From Alteromonas aestuariivivens (GTDB lineage: Bacteria > Pseudomonadota > Gammaproteobacteria > Enterobacterales > Alteromonadaceae), in NCBI RefSeq assembly GCF_003367475.1, contig NZ_QRHA01000006.1, positions 248,001-312,000 on the forward strand: 64,000 nucleotides of DNA, given 5' to 3'. The position numbers and the translations under genes are program-made. Shown here piece after piece: positions 1 through 8,930 of this stretch (positions are counted from its first letter, which is position 1; every line of letters begins with the position of its first letter). The notes under the pieces are model-generated. The model had not been told where the DNA came from. It ran no database searches and was given only the letters and a program-made list of their open reading frames with translations.

Positions 1-173
1 CCCCCCTCTACCCACATTTTATTCGCTGGGCAAATGAAGCGATAACCGTCCTGGCCTAAACGAATCTGCCAGCCGTGAAGTGTGGCCCCAATGTGGGGCA
101 GACAACCCAAGAACATCTGACGCTGCAGCTTAGCGTTCAGCAAGGTGCCATAGGCGAATAACCATTCACGCAT
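1..173 (-). CDS. Gamma-glutamylcyclotransferase-like (GGCT/AIG2 fold) protein, C-terminus cut by window edge
   Basis: Only the first 57 codons lie in the window, read on the minus strand from the ATG at 173. The start reads MREWLFAYGTLL, and the LFAYGTLL segment is the hallmark substrate-binding loop of the GGCT/AIG2-like fold; an ..ATLHGWQI.. strand follows, as in that family. Such proteins act on gamma-glutamyl amines or peptides, but the subfamily cannot be decided from a fragment. Its start overlaps the end of the MOSC gene by 8 bases, so the two are probably translated from one message. The catalytic glutamate would lie beyond the edge, so activity cannot be judged. Confidence 0.6.
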   Translation of the reverse strand, partial: MREWLFAYGTLLNAKLQRQMFLGCLPHIGATLHGWQIRLGQDGYRFICPANKMWVEG

Positions 174-813
174 CTTTGCTGCGGCGTTGCTTTTCAAGCT
201 TATGCAGGCATTTATGACGCCATTCATCATCCAGGGTGGGCAACTGCGAGTAATAGTCGAGCTGACCGCAGGGGCTGTCATCATAGACAGCGCGCATAAG
301 GTCCCCGATGCAGATGGATTCTTCAGGCCTGGACAGAATTGCTACCGGGTCGTCAACCCGAATCACACCAGGCTCAAGCACGCGGTAATACCAGCCAGTG
401 ATTCCCCGTGCCCCGACGAAGCGATCAAGATTCTTAATGTCAAAGCGAAGGGAAATTTTGTTGCACGGTGCTCGTGGAGCACTTACCTGAAGGATCACAT
501 CGCCGAACTGGTATACATCGCCTACCTGCACGTTACTGTCGTCCATGGTATCAACGGTGAGATTCTCTCCGATTGTTCCCGGACCAAAAAGGCCTTCGGG
601 AAAATGGCTCTGAAGTAAACCGTATGCGGCCAAACTGAACTGGTGCAACACTTTTTCAGGGCCACCATGCAGTTTCCTGTTTGCCTGTTCATCTTCAAGG
701 GTGCGCTCTTGCAGAACGGTGATTGATTCAACGGGTTGCTTGATAATGCTGCTTTTGGCCCCTCTGGGTCCAAAGGCCGTTGGCCTGCCGGCAAATAACG
801 CGGTTACGTGCAT
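166..813 (-). CDS. MOSC domain-containing protein (YiiM-like)
   Basis: This is a 215-residue protein of the MOSC family (molybdenum cofactor sulfurase C-terminal-like domain). Visible marks are the GGPEKVLHQF segment near residue 50, the GTIGENLTV segment near residue 80, and APRAPCNKI near residue 115, where the conserved cysteine of MOSC domains sits. E. coli YiiM, of similar size, is a molybdenum-cofactor-dependent reductase of N-hydroxylated compounds; that specific role is inferred from the family. The ATG at 813 gives the usual YiiM length. The downstream GGCT-like gene overlaps it by 8 bases. Confidence 0.8.
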   Translation of the reverse strand: MHVTALFAGRPTAFGPRGAKSSIIKQPVESITVLQERTLEDEQANRKLHGGPEKVLHQFSLAAYGLLQSHFPEGLFGPGTIGENLTVDTMDDSNVQVGDVYQFGDVILQVSAPRAPCNKISLRFDIKNLDRFVGARGITGWYYRVLEPGVIRVDDPVAILSRPEESICIGDLMRAVYDDSPCGQLDYYSQLPTLDDEWRHKCLHKLEKQRRSKDA

Positions 814-988
814 CCCTGGTTCCTGTTTACTGTTGATGATCCATCATGCCACCGCTGCTCTTTGGTTGCCATGCCTACTCAAAGCCGCCACTAAAAAATG
901 CAGAAAAAGATTTCGTTTCTGTTTAAACCTTTCTCAAGTAGGCTACGACTAACCTTCCAGACAATCAGAAACAAGTTGCAGAATCTCC

Positions 989-1561
989 ATGGAAAAATCG
1001 CAAGGCACAGTGGTGAATGCGCAGGATGCCTTTTGCCATGCTCGCGAAATGGCCGTGATCCAGGCTGCCAGCCAGGGTGATAAGTACGCTTATCATCAGC
1101 TTTATGAACAGCACGTTGGGCGGGTATATGCGCTTTGCTACCGGCTTACCGGTGAACGTGCAATGGCAGAAGACGCCACCCAGGAAGTGTTTATACAGTT
1201 ATGGCGCAAGCTGTCCAATTACAACGGGCAAAGCAAGTTTTCTACCTGGCTGCACAGTGTCACCGCGAATGTGACCGTTAGCTATATTCGTAAGCAACGG
1301 GGTTGGCTGAAGCGTATGTTTCAGGTTGATGAAAGCCTGGCTGAACAGCCAGCGGAGTTATCAGCAGATACGGTAGACCTGGAAAGTTACATTGTCCGAC
1401 TGCCGGAAAGGGCGCGTATGGTATTCGTGTTACACGCCATAGAAGGTTACCGGCATGAGGATATTGCCGTAATGCTGGGCATGGCAACGGGTTCCAGTAA
1501 GGCGCAGTTTCACCGGGCCAAGCAGTTATTGAAAGAGTGGATGGGTTATGAAGACAACTAA
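989..1561 (+). CDS. ECF-type RNA polymerase sigma factor (sigma-70 family)
   Basis: The 190-residue protein has the two-domain ECF layout. Region 2 (about residues 35-100) includes HVGRVYALCYRLTG, an AEDATQEVFIQLW core-binding segment and a FSTWLHSVTANV promoter-melting segment. Region 4 (about residues 130-185) includes LPERARMVFVLHAIEGYRHEDIAVMLG and a helix-turn-helix ending SSKAQFHRAK. No strong ribosome-binding site marks the start; an internal ATG at 1049 is an alternative. The last 14 bases overlap the next gene, a membrane protein that is probably its anti-sigma factor. The likely job is switching on this small operon in response to an envelope signal. Confidence 0.85.
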   Translation: MEKSQGTVVNAQDAFCHAREMAVIQAASQGDKYAYHQLYEQHVGRVYALCYRLTGERAMAEDATQEVFIQLWRKLSNYNGQSKFSTWLHSVTANVTVSYIRKQRGWLKRMFQVDESLAEQPAELSADTVDLESYIVRLPERARMVFVLHAIEGYRHEDIAVMLGMATGSSKAQFHRAKQLLKEWMGYEDN

Positions 1562-2060
1562 GCAAAACGTGTCATTTGAACAGCATTTGCAACAACAAAT
1601 ACACAAGCTGCCAAATGAGCGAATGCCAGAGCGGGACCTCTGGAGAGGTGTTGAGCTTGGTCTGGAGGCCAGTGAGTCAGGCTCGAAGCCGGTTGGCACA
1701 GTTCGCTCAAGCTGGTTTGCGATAGCTGCCAGTATAGCCTTTCTGGTCAGTGTTAGCTGGCTTGGCGTAAATCAACTGGCAACGGAAAAGGGGCTGGATG
1801 GCAATGCGCTGGTTCAGTCGCTCAGCAGCCAGCATGAAGCCCAAAAGCAGGCCCTGTTGGTGCAATACGATGGGCAGGCAGCGCTGACAGAAAACTGGCA
1901 ACAGCAACTGAGTGAACTTGATGCCGCCGCCGAAGCGATCAAATCCGCCTTGGCACAGGACCCGAATAACACCGCACTATTGCGTATGTTACAGAATGTC
2001 TACCAACAACAAATTACGCTGATTGAGCGCGTTCATGCGCCTAAATGGCAACAAATCTAA
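1548..2060 (+). CDS. Single-pass membrane protein, probable anti-sigma factor of the upstream ECF sigma
   Basis: The 170-residue protein has a cytoplasmic N-terminal half of about 54 residues, one membrane helix at about 56-74 (WFAIAASIAFLVSVSWLGV), and a glutamine-rich, probably coiled-coil periplasmic part. It starts inside the sigma gene (14-base overlap), the standard arrangement for a sigma/anti-sigma pair. No zinc-binding ZAS motif (HxxxCxxC) is visible, so it is not a classical zinc anti-sigma. The anti-sigma role is inferred from position and topology, not from recognised sequence motifs. Confidence 0.6.
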   Translation: MKTTKQNVSFEQHLQQQIHKLPNERMPERDLWRGVELGLEASESGSKPVGTVRSSWFAIAASIAFLVSVSWLGVNQLATEKGLDGNALVQSLSSQHEAQKQALLVQYDGQAALTENWQQQLSELDAAAEAIKSALAQDPNNTALLRMLQNVYQQQITLIERVHAPKWQQI

Positions 2061-2076
2061 GCAGGAAGGTTACATT

Positions 2077-3066
2077 ATGAATTATTCAATGCAAATCAGG
2101 AAACGGGCTTCATATACACCTGCGTGGCTGCTGGGGTTGGGGCTCCTGGCAGTAACCTCGACTGTGCTTGCGCAGCAGGCGGTCAACGAGACCCGGGAAA
2201 CCGGTGAAGCGCCGCATGTGGATATTGAGCATATGAATGGCAAGGCTGTCATCAAGGGGTGGGAGCAGCAGCAGGTTCGTGTGGTCGGTGAATTGGGCAA
2301 GCGTACCGAGGAGTTCATTTTTACCAGTGAGGGCAACCGGGTGTCTATCAGGGTCGAAGTGGCCCGCAAGCGCAATGACTGGGGCTTCGGTGGAGACAGT
2401 GATGGTGATGACCTTACGATTTACGTCCCGCAAAAAAGCCGCCTGAGTTATAACTCAATTAACGCCAGTGTTGCGATCAGTGATGTGTTGAATGACACCC
2501 AGATTGAAGTGGTCAATGGTGATGTGGATGCCAGGGGGCTCGCAGGAAGGATAAGTCTCGAATCGGTAAATGGTGATATAGATATCGACGGCATTTCAGG
2601 TGATTTAAGCATTGAAACCGTCAATGGTCACATCCGCGGTAGCCATCGAGCAGAGGGAGAAGGGCGCTTTGAGAGTGTTAATGGTGATATTGAAATATCC
2701 AGCGACAGTCCTGAAATGCAGGTAGAGACAGTGAATGGCGATATTGAACTGGCATTGCAGAACGTCAATGAGTTGGACCTGAATACCGTAAACGGGCGGG
2801 TTGAGGCAGCAATGTCGCTGATGGACAGCGGTGATGTCCGCGCATCTTCGGTAGGAGGTAGTATTGAGCTGAGCTTCCAAGAGTCCGTTTCCGCACGGTT
2901 TGATATTGAAGCTCATGCAGGGGGCCGAATCATCAACAATATCAGTAATGAACAGATGATGAAGGCCAAATATGGCCCGCGCCGGTGGCTTGAATTCAGC
3001 CATAATGGTGGGAATGCCAGGGTGGAAATTTCCACTGTAAGTGGGCGTGTTACGGTGAATAACTAG
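2077..3066 (+). CDS. Exported DUF4097-type beta-strand repeat protein
   Basis: The ATG at 2077 is preceded by a good ribosome-binding site (AGGAAGG) and gives a signal peptide ending near ..TSTVLAQQ, for a 329-residue precursor. From about residue 145 onward the chain holds six short beta repeats centred on VNGD or VNG, spaced about 20 residues apart, as in DUF4097 right-handed beta-solenoid proteins. The family has no firm biochemical function; members often sit beside ECF sigma factors or anti-sigma factors. It follows the putative anti-sigma gene by 16 bases and probably shares its transcript. It is likely periplasmic or surface-exposed. Confidence 0.75.
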   Translation: MNYSMQIRKRASYTPAWLLGLGLLAVTSTVLAQQAVNETRETGEAPHVDIEHMNGKAVIKGWEQQQVRVVGELGKRTEEFIFTSEGNRVSIRVEVARKRNDWGFGGDSDGDDLTIYVPQKSRLSYNSINASVAISDVLNDTQIEVVNGDVDARGLAGRISLESVNGDIDIDGISGDLSIETVNGHIRGSHRAEGEGRFESVNGDIEISSDSPEMQVETVNGDIELALQNVNELDLNTVNGRVEAAMSLMDSGDVRASSVGGSIELSFQESVSARFDIEAHAGGRIINNISNEQMMKAKYGPRRWLEFSHNGGNARVEISTVSGRVTVNN

Positions 3067-3095
3067 CTTCGCCGGTTTGCTTCTAACCTGGATAA

Positions 3096-3117
3096 GAAAG
3101 GCCTCGAGGGGCCTTTC
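3096..3117. terminator. Hairpin between convergent genes, possible bidirectional terminator
   Basis: An 8-base-pair stem (GAAAGGCC/GGCCTTTC) with a 6-base loop lies between the DUF4097 gene and the convergent diguanylate cyclase gene. There is no clear T-run on either side, so intrinsic termination would be weak. Confidence 0.4.
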
Positions 3118-3173
3118 AGAGTGTTGATAAAGCCCCGCTTTTTACGCGAAACACTCTTGGTCATTGGCCCCTG

Positions 3174-5018
3174 TCAGGCAGGTTCGGCTGCACAGTGGTC
3201 ATAACGACCGCCGACAGAACGGTTTCTGCCCCGGCTTTTGGCCCGGTACAGTAATGTGTCGCACTGTGCAATTAAATGGGTCAGGTCCGCTTGGGATTTA
3301 ACTTCTATGATTCCGGCGGAAAATCGCAGTGGAACTTCACTGCTATTGATACTTAAGGGGCGCTTTTCCAGCAGAAACTGGAGCTTGGCCAGTTTCTTTT
3401 CTGCATCGGCCAAGGCCACATCGCTCAGGTATAAAATAAACTCTTCACCACCATAACGGCCAAAAACGTCCTCCTCACGAATTTGATACTTAAACAGTTT
3501 GGCCAGATGGATCAGCGCCGCGTCTCCGACATCATGGCCGTAGCTATCATTAATGCTTTTAAAATGATCAACGTCGATAAGGGCCAGACAGAACGGATCG
3601 TTGCGTCTGTGCATTGAGTTCAGTTTCTGTTCAATTAACTCGGTAGCGTGCCAGCGATTGGGAACTCCTGTTAGCTGGTCCATACGGGAGAAACTTTCCA
3701 TCCTGCGCTTTTGTTGCCACAGGCGGCCAACCAGCAACAACCCAACCAGGCTGAAAGTGGAAGTGACGATTGCAAGAAGGGTCATATTGTTGGATTGGGT
3801 GCGGTCAAGCTGGGATTTTACCCGCAGTAGTGACAATTGCTTTTCATCCAGTCTGTCCGTAATAGTAGAGAATTCCTTCCAGGCCAATTCCTGGTCTTGC
3901 ATTCGTTCCCTGTTGTCCAGCAGGCGCTTGTAGAGGGCGATAATTTCATCCTTGTTGTTCCTCAATTCGGCCAGCTGCAGCTCCACGGTCATGACCATCT
4001 TATCGCTGGGTAAATCGTGTTCCAGGGGGCCGCGGGCTTCCAACATTTTGTGGTAATAGTCCTGCGCCTTTTGCGGATCTCCTTTAAGCGCATACACGGA
4101 AGCCAATACATAGTAGAAGTAAAAATATTCGCCATGGATTTTGTGGTTTACCTGCTGGGCATAATCCAGGCCTTCGAGCGCATAGGACTTGGCCAAATCC
4201 AGCTGACCTTGATCCAGATGGATGCGTGCGGCAAAGGTATAGCTGTTGGTCAGAACGTAAGTGTAATTGTGTTCACGAGCTTCATTCATTACCTGGGCCA
4301 CCAACACCAGTGCGTTATCGGAGTTTTTGAGTCTGAATTCTGCTCGCGCTTTACACAGTTTCGATTCCAGACGGGTAAAGCGATCGTTCGGCAGGTAGTC
4401 TCCGTATTTCTGGCAGTACAGATAGGACTTTACGTAGTCCCCTGCGTGATACAGCGCATTTGCCATATCCCGGTAAATAACCACCAGAGGGTAGTCGTAA
4501 GTGGTTTCGGTTTTTTCAAAATGTGGTGCGTGTGAGACAACACTTTGCATATTGATAATGGCCGAATAGTAGCGCCCGGCACCAATTTGTACGTCTACCA
4601 ATGCAGAAGTGGCCCAGCGCTCGATTCTTTGCCAGTGCTTTTGCTGCGCGAACAGCTTGATTTCCTCCAGCTCGGAGATGATCTGCTGCGCTTCCATATC
4701 ACTGAATCTGAGAGTAAATACCTGATGCTCGTAATAAATCTGAGGGTACGTCTGTTTGAGTTGGCTCAGTTCATCAGCACTGAATGTATAGAGGGGGTCA
4801 TACTGGCTGGTGTTAATGTATACCGTGTTATAGAAGTATCTCCCCAGCAGGGTTTTTACGTCAAAGGCACTGGATTGCTGCAGAGCAGCATAGCGTTCGG
4901 CATAGGGCTGGCTGAGAATTCGTGAGCGTTCTGCCATATAGGTGTCCACCATACTGGCATGGGAACAGGTGGTGAACAGCAGGGCTAGCATCGCAACGAC
5001 AATAATACGGCTTGGCAT
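3174..5018 (-). CDS. Membrane-bound diguanylate cyclase with periplasmic TPR-like sensor
   Basis: The 614-residue protein probably makes cyclic di-GMP from two GTP. A signal peptide (about residues 1-22) leads into a long helical TPR-like region (to about 400). One membrane helix at about 409-431 follows, then a cytoplasmic GGDEF domain (about 445-605). The active-site loop is GGEEF (near residue 521), an active variant. An RxxD inhibitory site (REED) lies five residues upstream, so product inhibition is expected. The gene stands alone, convergent with the DUF4097 gene and divergent from dnaB. The signal sensed by the TPR part is unknown. Confidence 0.85.
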   Translation of the reverse strand: MPSRIIVVAMLALLFTTCSHASMVDTYMAERSRILSQPYAERYAALQQSSAFDVKTLLGRYFYNTVYINTSQYDPLYTFSADELSQLKQTYPQIYYEHQVFTLRFSDMEAQQIISELEEIKLFAQQKHWQRIERWATSALVDVQIGAGRYYSAIINMQSVVSHAPHFEKTETTYDYPLVVIYRDMANALYHAGDYVKSYLYCQKYGDYLPNDRFTRLESKLCKARAEFRLKNSDNALVLVAQVMNEAREHNYTYVLTNSYTFAARIHLDQGQLDLAKSYALEGLDYAQQVNHKIHGEYFYFYYVLASVYALKGDPQKAQDYYHKMLEARGPLEHDLPSDKMVMTVELQLAELRNNKDEIIALYKRLLDNRERMQDQELAWKEFSTITDRLDEKQLSLLRVKSQLDRTQSNNMTLLAIVTSTFSLVGLLLVGRLWQQKRRMESFSRMDQLTGVPNRWHATELIEQKLNSMHRRNDPFCLALIDVDHFKSINDSYGHDVGDAALIHLAKLFKYQIREEDVFGRYGGEEFILYLSDVALADAEKKLAKLQFLLEKRPLSINSSEVPLRFSAGIIEVKSQADLTHLIAQCDTLLYRAKSRGRNRSVGGRYDHCAAEPA

Positions 5019-5206
5019 ATAACAACTTTAACATCTGTTGCATCCCTGCAAATGTGCAACATGATTTGGGCTCACAACCTCGGGCCCGTATGGGCACAAT
5101 ATACCTCGAAACTTTTGGATGGCAAAACGAATTGTCTGTCGCTCATGAACCTCATGGAGATGAAATGTAACTTCGTTACCGGCAGCCAGCCGGGTTGCCT
5201 GTGGGA

Positions 5207-5235
5207 TTGGTATTAATCTTCAAATAGCGCATAAT
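5207..5235 (+). promoter_or_regulatory. Candidate sigma-70 promoter of dnaB
   Basis: TTGGTA (5207-5212) and CATAAT (5230-5235) are separated by 17 bases and lie 34 bases upstream of the dnaB start. The 250-base gap between the divergent diguanylate cyclase gene and dnaB shows no other clear element. Confidence 0.45.
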
Positions 5236-5268
5236 AAGCATTCTATAGGTACGGCGGTCTAACCCATT

Positions 5269-6660
5269 GTGAAAGTTGTTTCTCAAGCCTCTGGCGACAA
5301 AAATGTAGAAAAGCTCAAAATTCCACCGCACAGCATCGAAGCTGAGCAGTCAGTATTGGGCAGTATGCTGATCGATCCGGAAAGCTGGGACAAGGTTGCT
5401 GAACTGGTGACCGACGACGACTTTTATAACCGTTCCCATCAAATCATATTCCGTGCCGTGCTCAGACTGCTGAGTCAAAATCTTCCGGTAGACATCATTA
5501 CTGTTTCCGAAGAACTGGAAAAGCATAATGAGCTAGATGACGCTGGTGGATTTGCCTATTTGGGTGAACTTGCAAAGAACACTCCCAGTTCAGCAAACGT
5601 TACTGCGTATGCAAAAATCATCGCAGAGCGGGCAATTACCCGTGAACTGATTGGTGTTGCCCATGAGATTGCAGAGGCCGGATACAACCCGGAGGGCCGG
5701 GAAAGTGCCGATATCCTCGATCTGGCTGAGAGTAAAGTTTTTGAAATTGCCGAAAAACGCACTGGCGAAAACGAGGGGCCAAGGAATGTTGAAGCGGTGC
5801 TGGGTAAAACCATTGATCGCCTTGAAGCACTGATCAAAACCAACAAGGAAGTCACCGGTGTTACCACAGGCTTTACTGATCTTGATAAGAAAACCAGTGG
5901 ATTACAACCGTCAGACCTGATTATTGTTGCGGCCCGGCCGTCAATGGGTAAAACCACTTTTGCCATGAACCTGTGCGAAAACGCCATGATGGCGGAAGAA
6001 AAGCCAGTGCTGGTGTTCAGCCTGGAGATGCCTTCTGAACAGATTATGATGCGTATGCTGGCTTCATTAAGTCGGGTCGATCAAACTAAAATCCGTACCG
6101 CCCAACTGGACGATGAAGACTGGGCCAGGATATCCAATACAATGGCAATGCTGAAAGACAAAGATAACCTCTTTGTTGATGATTCATCCGGGCTGACGCC
6201 AATGGATGTTCGAAGCCGCGCACGTAAACTGGCTCGTGAGCGTGGAGGCATCAGCCTGATCATGGTCGATTACCTTCAGCTGATGCGAGTACCGTCTCTT
6301 AGTGATAACCGGACATTGGAGATAGCGGAAATTTCCCGTTCACTTAAAGCGCTGGCTAAGGAGCTCGAAGTGCCGGTGGTCGCTCTGTCACAGCTTAACC
6401 GTAGTCTGGAACAGCGTGCAGACAAACGCCCGGTTAACTCCGACCTTCGGGAGTCGGGCTCCATTGAGCAGGACGCCGACCTCATCATGTTTATTTATCG
6501 TGATGAGGTTTATCACGAGAACAGTGAAGACAAAGGTATTGCCGAGATCATTATAGGTAAACAGCGGAACGGTCCAATTGGAACCTGCCGTTTGACTTTC
6601 CAGGGGCAATTCTCCCGCTTTGATAATTACGCAGGCCCTGCAATCGCCGACGAATACTAG
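5269..6660 (+). CDS. dnaB: Replicative DNA helicase DnaB
   Basis: The 463-residue protein is the hexameric 5'-3' helicase that unwinds DNA at the replication fork and recruits DnaG primase. The N-terminal domain (about 20-125, starting PPHSIEAEQSVLGSML) is followed by a linker and the RecA-like motor. Walker A is ARPSMGKT (222-229), and the MVDYLQLM Walker B and an R-finger region near RESGSIEQDADLI are intact. The start is a GTG at 5269, which gives the family's normal length. It is a single gene bounded downstream by a strong bidirectional terminator. Confidence 0.97.
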   Translation: MKVVSQASGDKNVEKLKIPPHSIEAEQSVLGSMLIDPESWDKVAELVTDDDFYNRSHQIIFRAVLRLLSQNLPVDIITVSEELEKHNELDDAGGFAYLGELAKNTPSSANVTAYAKIIAERAITRELIGVAHEIAEAGYNPEGRESADILDLAESKVFEIAEKRTGENEGPRNVEAVLGKTIDRLEALIKTNKEVTGVTTGFTDLDKKTSGLQPSDLIIVAARPSMGKTTFAMNLCENAMMAEEKPVLVFSLEMPSEQIMMRMLASLSRVDQTKIRTAQLDDEDWARISNTMAMLKDKDNLFVDDSSGLTPMDVRSRARKLARERGGISLIMVDYLQLMRVPSLSDNRTLEIAEISRSLKALAKELEVPVVALSQLNRSLEQRADKRPVNSDLRESGSIEQDADLIMFIYRDEVYHENSEDKGIAEIIIGKQRNGPIGTCRLTFQGQFSRFDNYAGPAIADEY

Positions 6661-6697
6661 GGTGTGTTGTGACCTGTTTGGTGTAGGTTCTACAAAT

Positions 6698-6736
6698 AAA
6701 AAAGCGCCTGACTTTTCAGCAAGGCGCTTTTTTGTT
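6698..6736. terminator. Bidirectional intrinsic terminator between dnaB and the OmpA-like gene
   Basis: The stem AAAGCGCCT/AGGCGCTTT is flanked by an A-run on the left and a T-run on the right, so it can end transcription from both convergent genes. Confidence 0.85.
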
Positions 6737-6750
6737 TTGCATCAAAATGC

Positions 6751-7941
6751 TTATTTCTCTTCTGGTACTTTAAGCTTCTCGGTTACTGTTACTTCGATGC
6801 GACGGTTAACCCGGTGAGCTTCCGAAGTACTGGACGTATCCAGTAATTGCGTTTCACCGTAGCCAACGGTTTCAATCCGCGATGCTTCAAGACCATACAT
6901 ATTCACCAGCACATCCTTAAAGGCCGCAGCCCGTTTCTTCGACAGCCACATGTTGTACTCTTCCGTGCCCGGAGAGGAAGTATGGCCTTCGATTACGGCT
7001 GTGGTGTCCGGGTAGGACTTCATGAAGCCGGCAAATTCAGCAATTTCAGGGTCGTCAGGGTGTTTGACTACAGAGCTTTCGTTGTCGAACAGCACCCGAA
7101 CGGTAATCGACACTTCTTCTTCGTCAAAGACCGTACAGCCACGTTCATCGACAACATGACCCATTGGTGTGTCAGGGCACATATCCTGCACGTCTACCAC
7201 GCCGTCACCGTCAGCGTCGGGCAACGCACAGCCGCGTGAATCAACAGGAGTACCGTACGGGGTATTCGGGCACTGATCCACGCCATTCATGACGCCATCG
7301 CCATCAAGGTCGTTGTTACAGCCGACGGCATCTACACTCACACCGGCCGGTGTCATTGGGCATTGATCCTTATAGTCGCCTACGCCATCGCCATCACTGT
7401 CGCTAGACCGATCAACATTACCAAACGTGTAGGCAATACCGACTTTGAAACTGTAGTCGTTGTAACTGTCGTCGAAGTCCTGATAGGCGGCGACTTCAGT
7501 AATGAATTTAAGACGGTCACCGGCGGGCCAGTGTTTACCAATACCGAGACTGGCCTGGGTATAACTGTCGTCCATATCCAGTTGGCGTATACCGGCAAAC
7601 AGATACAGTACATCGTTAGGGAGAAAATACACCAGGTCCGCGCCGTACATTACGCCGGCATCATCGTCGCTGGTTGAGTTGGCAGGATTATAATCAATGT
7701 CTAATCCGGCCACTTCTGCTCTGATTGCCCAGGATGGTGAAAACCGGTATCCGTACTCGACGCCGAAACCTGTTCCGTTATCGTAGTCACCCTCGTCGGA
7801 GACCTTTTCGCCGTCGGTGTTGTAAAGCATGCCAAAACCACCAAACCAGCTTGTATACGCGGGTCCTTCAGTGGTTTGCGCAAATGATTGGGCTGACATT
7901 ATCGCTAAGCTGAGTGCCGCGAGTTTAAATTTTTTATTCAT
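6751..7941 (-). CDS. OmpA/OprF-type outer-membrane porin with thrombospondin type-3 repeats
   Basis: The ATG at 7941 has an AGGA ribosome site and gives a signal peptide ending ..SAQSFAQ, for a 396-residue precursor. An N-terminal eight-stranded barrel domain (about 25-185) is followed by three calcium-binding type-3 repeats, each with a DxDGDGV core and a CP..TP..C pair (about 190-275). A C-terminal OmpA domain (about 285-385) binds peptidoglycan through the segment IEGHTSSPGTEEYN..LSKKRA. The product anchors the outer membrane to the cell wall and may form a small pore. It is transcribed away from yjbQ, 97 bases downstream of it. Confidence 0.92.
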   Translation of the reverse strand: MNKKFKLAALSLAIMSAQSFAQTTEGPAYTSWFGGFGMLYNTDGEKVSDEGDYDNGTGFGVEYGYRFSPSWAIRAEVAGLDIDYNPANSTSDDDAGVMYGADLVYFLPNDVLYLFAGIRQLDMDDSYTQASLGIGKHWPAGDRLKFITEVAAYQDFDDSYNDYSFKVGIAYTFGNVDRSSDSDGDGVGDYKDQCPMTPAGVSVDAVGCNNDLDGDGVMNGVDQCPNTPYGTPVDSRGCALPDADGDGVVDVQDMCPDTPMGHVVDERGCTVFDEEEVSITVRVLFDNESSVVKHPDDPEIAEFAGFMKSYPDTTAVIEGHTSSPGTEEYNMWLSKKRAAAFKDVLVNMYGLEASRIETVGYGETQLLDTSSTSEAHRVNRRIEVTVTEKLKVPEEK

Positions 7942-8038
7942 AGTCACATCCTGTATTACGTTGAGTGAACAACCAACTACTTGAAAGTTAAGGTTAAGCA
8001 CACACCGTGCCAGTCCTCTGGCGTGCTGGACTACTACT

Positions 8039-8476
8039 CTAACCTGTTTTTCCTTGGATTGTAGCAATAATTGAGCGATTTCCCGCATGATTGCGATGTT
8101 CGCCCAGTACGATACCCTGCCAGGTGCCCAGCTGTAGCCGCCCTTGTGCAATGGGCAAACACAACTGACAACCCAGTATGCTGGCTTTTATATGCGCCGG
8201 CATATCATCGCTGCCTTCGTAAGTATGGGTGAAGTATGGCGAATTTTCCTTAACAACATGATTAAAATACGCTTCTAAGTCAACCCGAACCGAAGGATCC
8301 GCGTTTTCGTTCATCGTCAGGCTGGCACTTGTGTGCTGTAAATGCAGATGCAACAGCCCAACTTCCATCTCACGAATTATAGGCAAAGCTGAGAGAATTT
8401 TGTCAGTAATTAGATGAAAGCCGCGTGAAAAGGGCGGCAAGGTTATTCTCTCTGACTGCCAGTAATTATTGGTCAA
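8039..8476 (-). CDS. yjbQ: YjbQ family protein (UPF0047; secondary thiamine-phosphate synthase type)
   Basis: Family landmarks are [41 protein letters not shown] and [12 protein letters not shown]. These match the compact trimeric YjbQ family, which contains a histidine/glutamate metal-like site. E. coli YjbQ complements loss of thiamine-phosphate synthase only weakly, so the true role is unsettled. The best start is a TTG at 8476, giving 145 residues. It lies inside the end of the cheX-like gene (11-base overlap), with a GGAAA ribosome site upstream. An upstream extension would run deep into cheX and match nothing in the family. Confidence 0.82.
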   Translation of the reverse strand: MTNNYWQSERITLPPFSRGFHLITDKILSALPIIREMEVGLLHLHLQHTSASLTMNENADPSVRVDLEAYFNHVVKENSPYFTHTYEGSDDMPAHIKASILGCQLCLPIAQGRLQLGTWQGIVLGEHRNHAGNRSIIATIQGKTG

Positions 8477-8930
8477 AGCAAATTTCCAGGTGCGCTTGCC
8501 CCGCATCGCAGATAAAAGGGAGTATGATTTTCGGACCATCGACCTGGTGGCTGATGGTATGTTGCTTCCCGGAGACAACAACTGGTGTTGCCATTCCAAA
8601 TTCATAGCCTTTTTCAGCGAGATCCCGTTTTGCATTGCCGCAGATCATGTTGGTAATTTCTCCAACCATATCCGCGACTTCTGCGTCCAGGGAGGTGGGA
8701 CGCTCACCAACCATGCGCTCCATAATGGTAAGTGCAAGAGATTCGTCGAAGGTAATAGAGAGCGAACCCCGTACTTCTGGCCCAACCATTCCAATCAACC
8801 CGGATACATCGCCCTTGGCTACATCCGACTGCTTCTTCTTTGGTTTTCCCGGAGTCAGTGTTGTTTGCGCCATGGTTTCCAGTACATTGAGTAAGCCGGA
8901 AATAAACGGATTCACAAAATCAGCCTTCAT
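8466..8930 (-). CDS. CheX-like chemotaxis phosphatase family protein
   Basis: The 154-residue protein has the CheX/CheC-like fold with the single phosphatase motif [11 protein letters not shown] near residues 91-101. The glutamate and asparagine there (E-x2-N) are the residues that dephosphorylate CheY-P in CheX. The start ATG at 8930 follows an AGGG ribosome site and lies 11 bases inside the end of zur. Such stand-alone CheX proteins often serve response regulators other than flagellar CheY; no chemotaxis gene is in this window. Translation is probably coupled to zur and yjbQ on either side. Confidence 0.8.
   Translation of the reverse strand: MKADFVNPFISGLLNVLETMAQTTLTPGKPKKKQSDVAKGDVSGLIGMVGPEVRGSLSITFDESLALTIMERMVGERPTSLDAEVADMVGEITNMICGNAKRDLAEKGYEFGMATPVVVSGKQHTISHQVDGPKIILPFICDAGQAHLEICFDQ

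Noticed and set aside
187..618. Long plus-strand open frame opposite the MOSC gene
   Set aside because: It has no family resemblance and lies fully antisense to a well-supported MOSC gene with a good match in the other frame.
2500..2830. Repeated AATGGTGAT-like units suggesting a CRISPR or DNA repeat array
   Set aside because: They encode the VNGD motif of the DUF4097 solenoid, with irregular spacing and third-base variation, so the repetition is at protein level.
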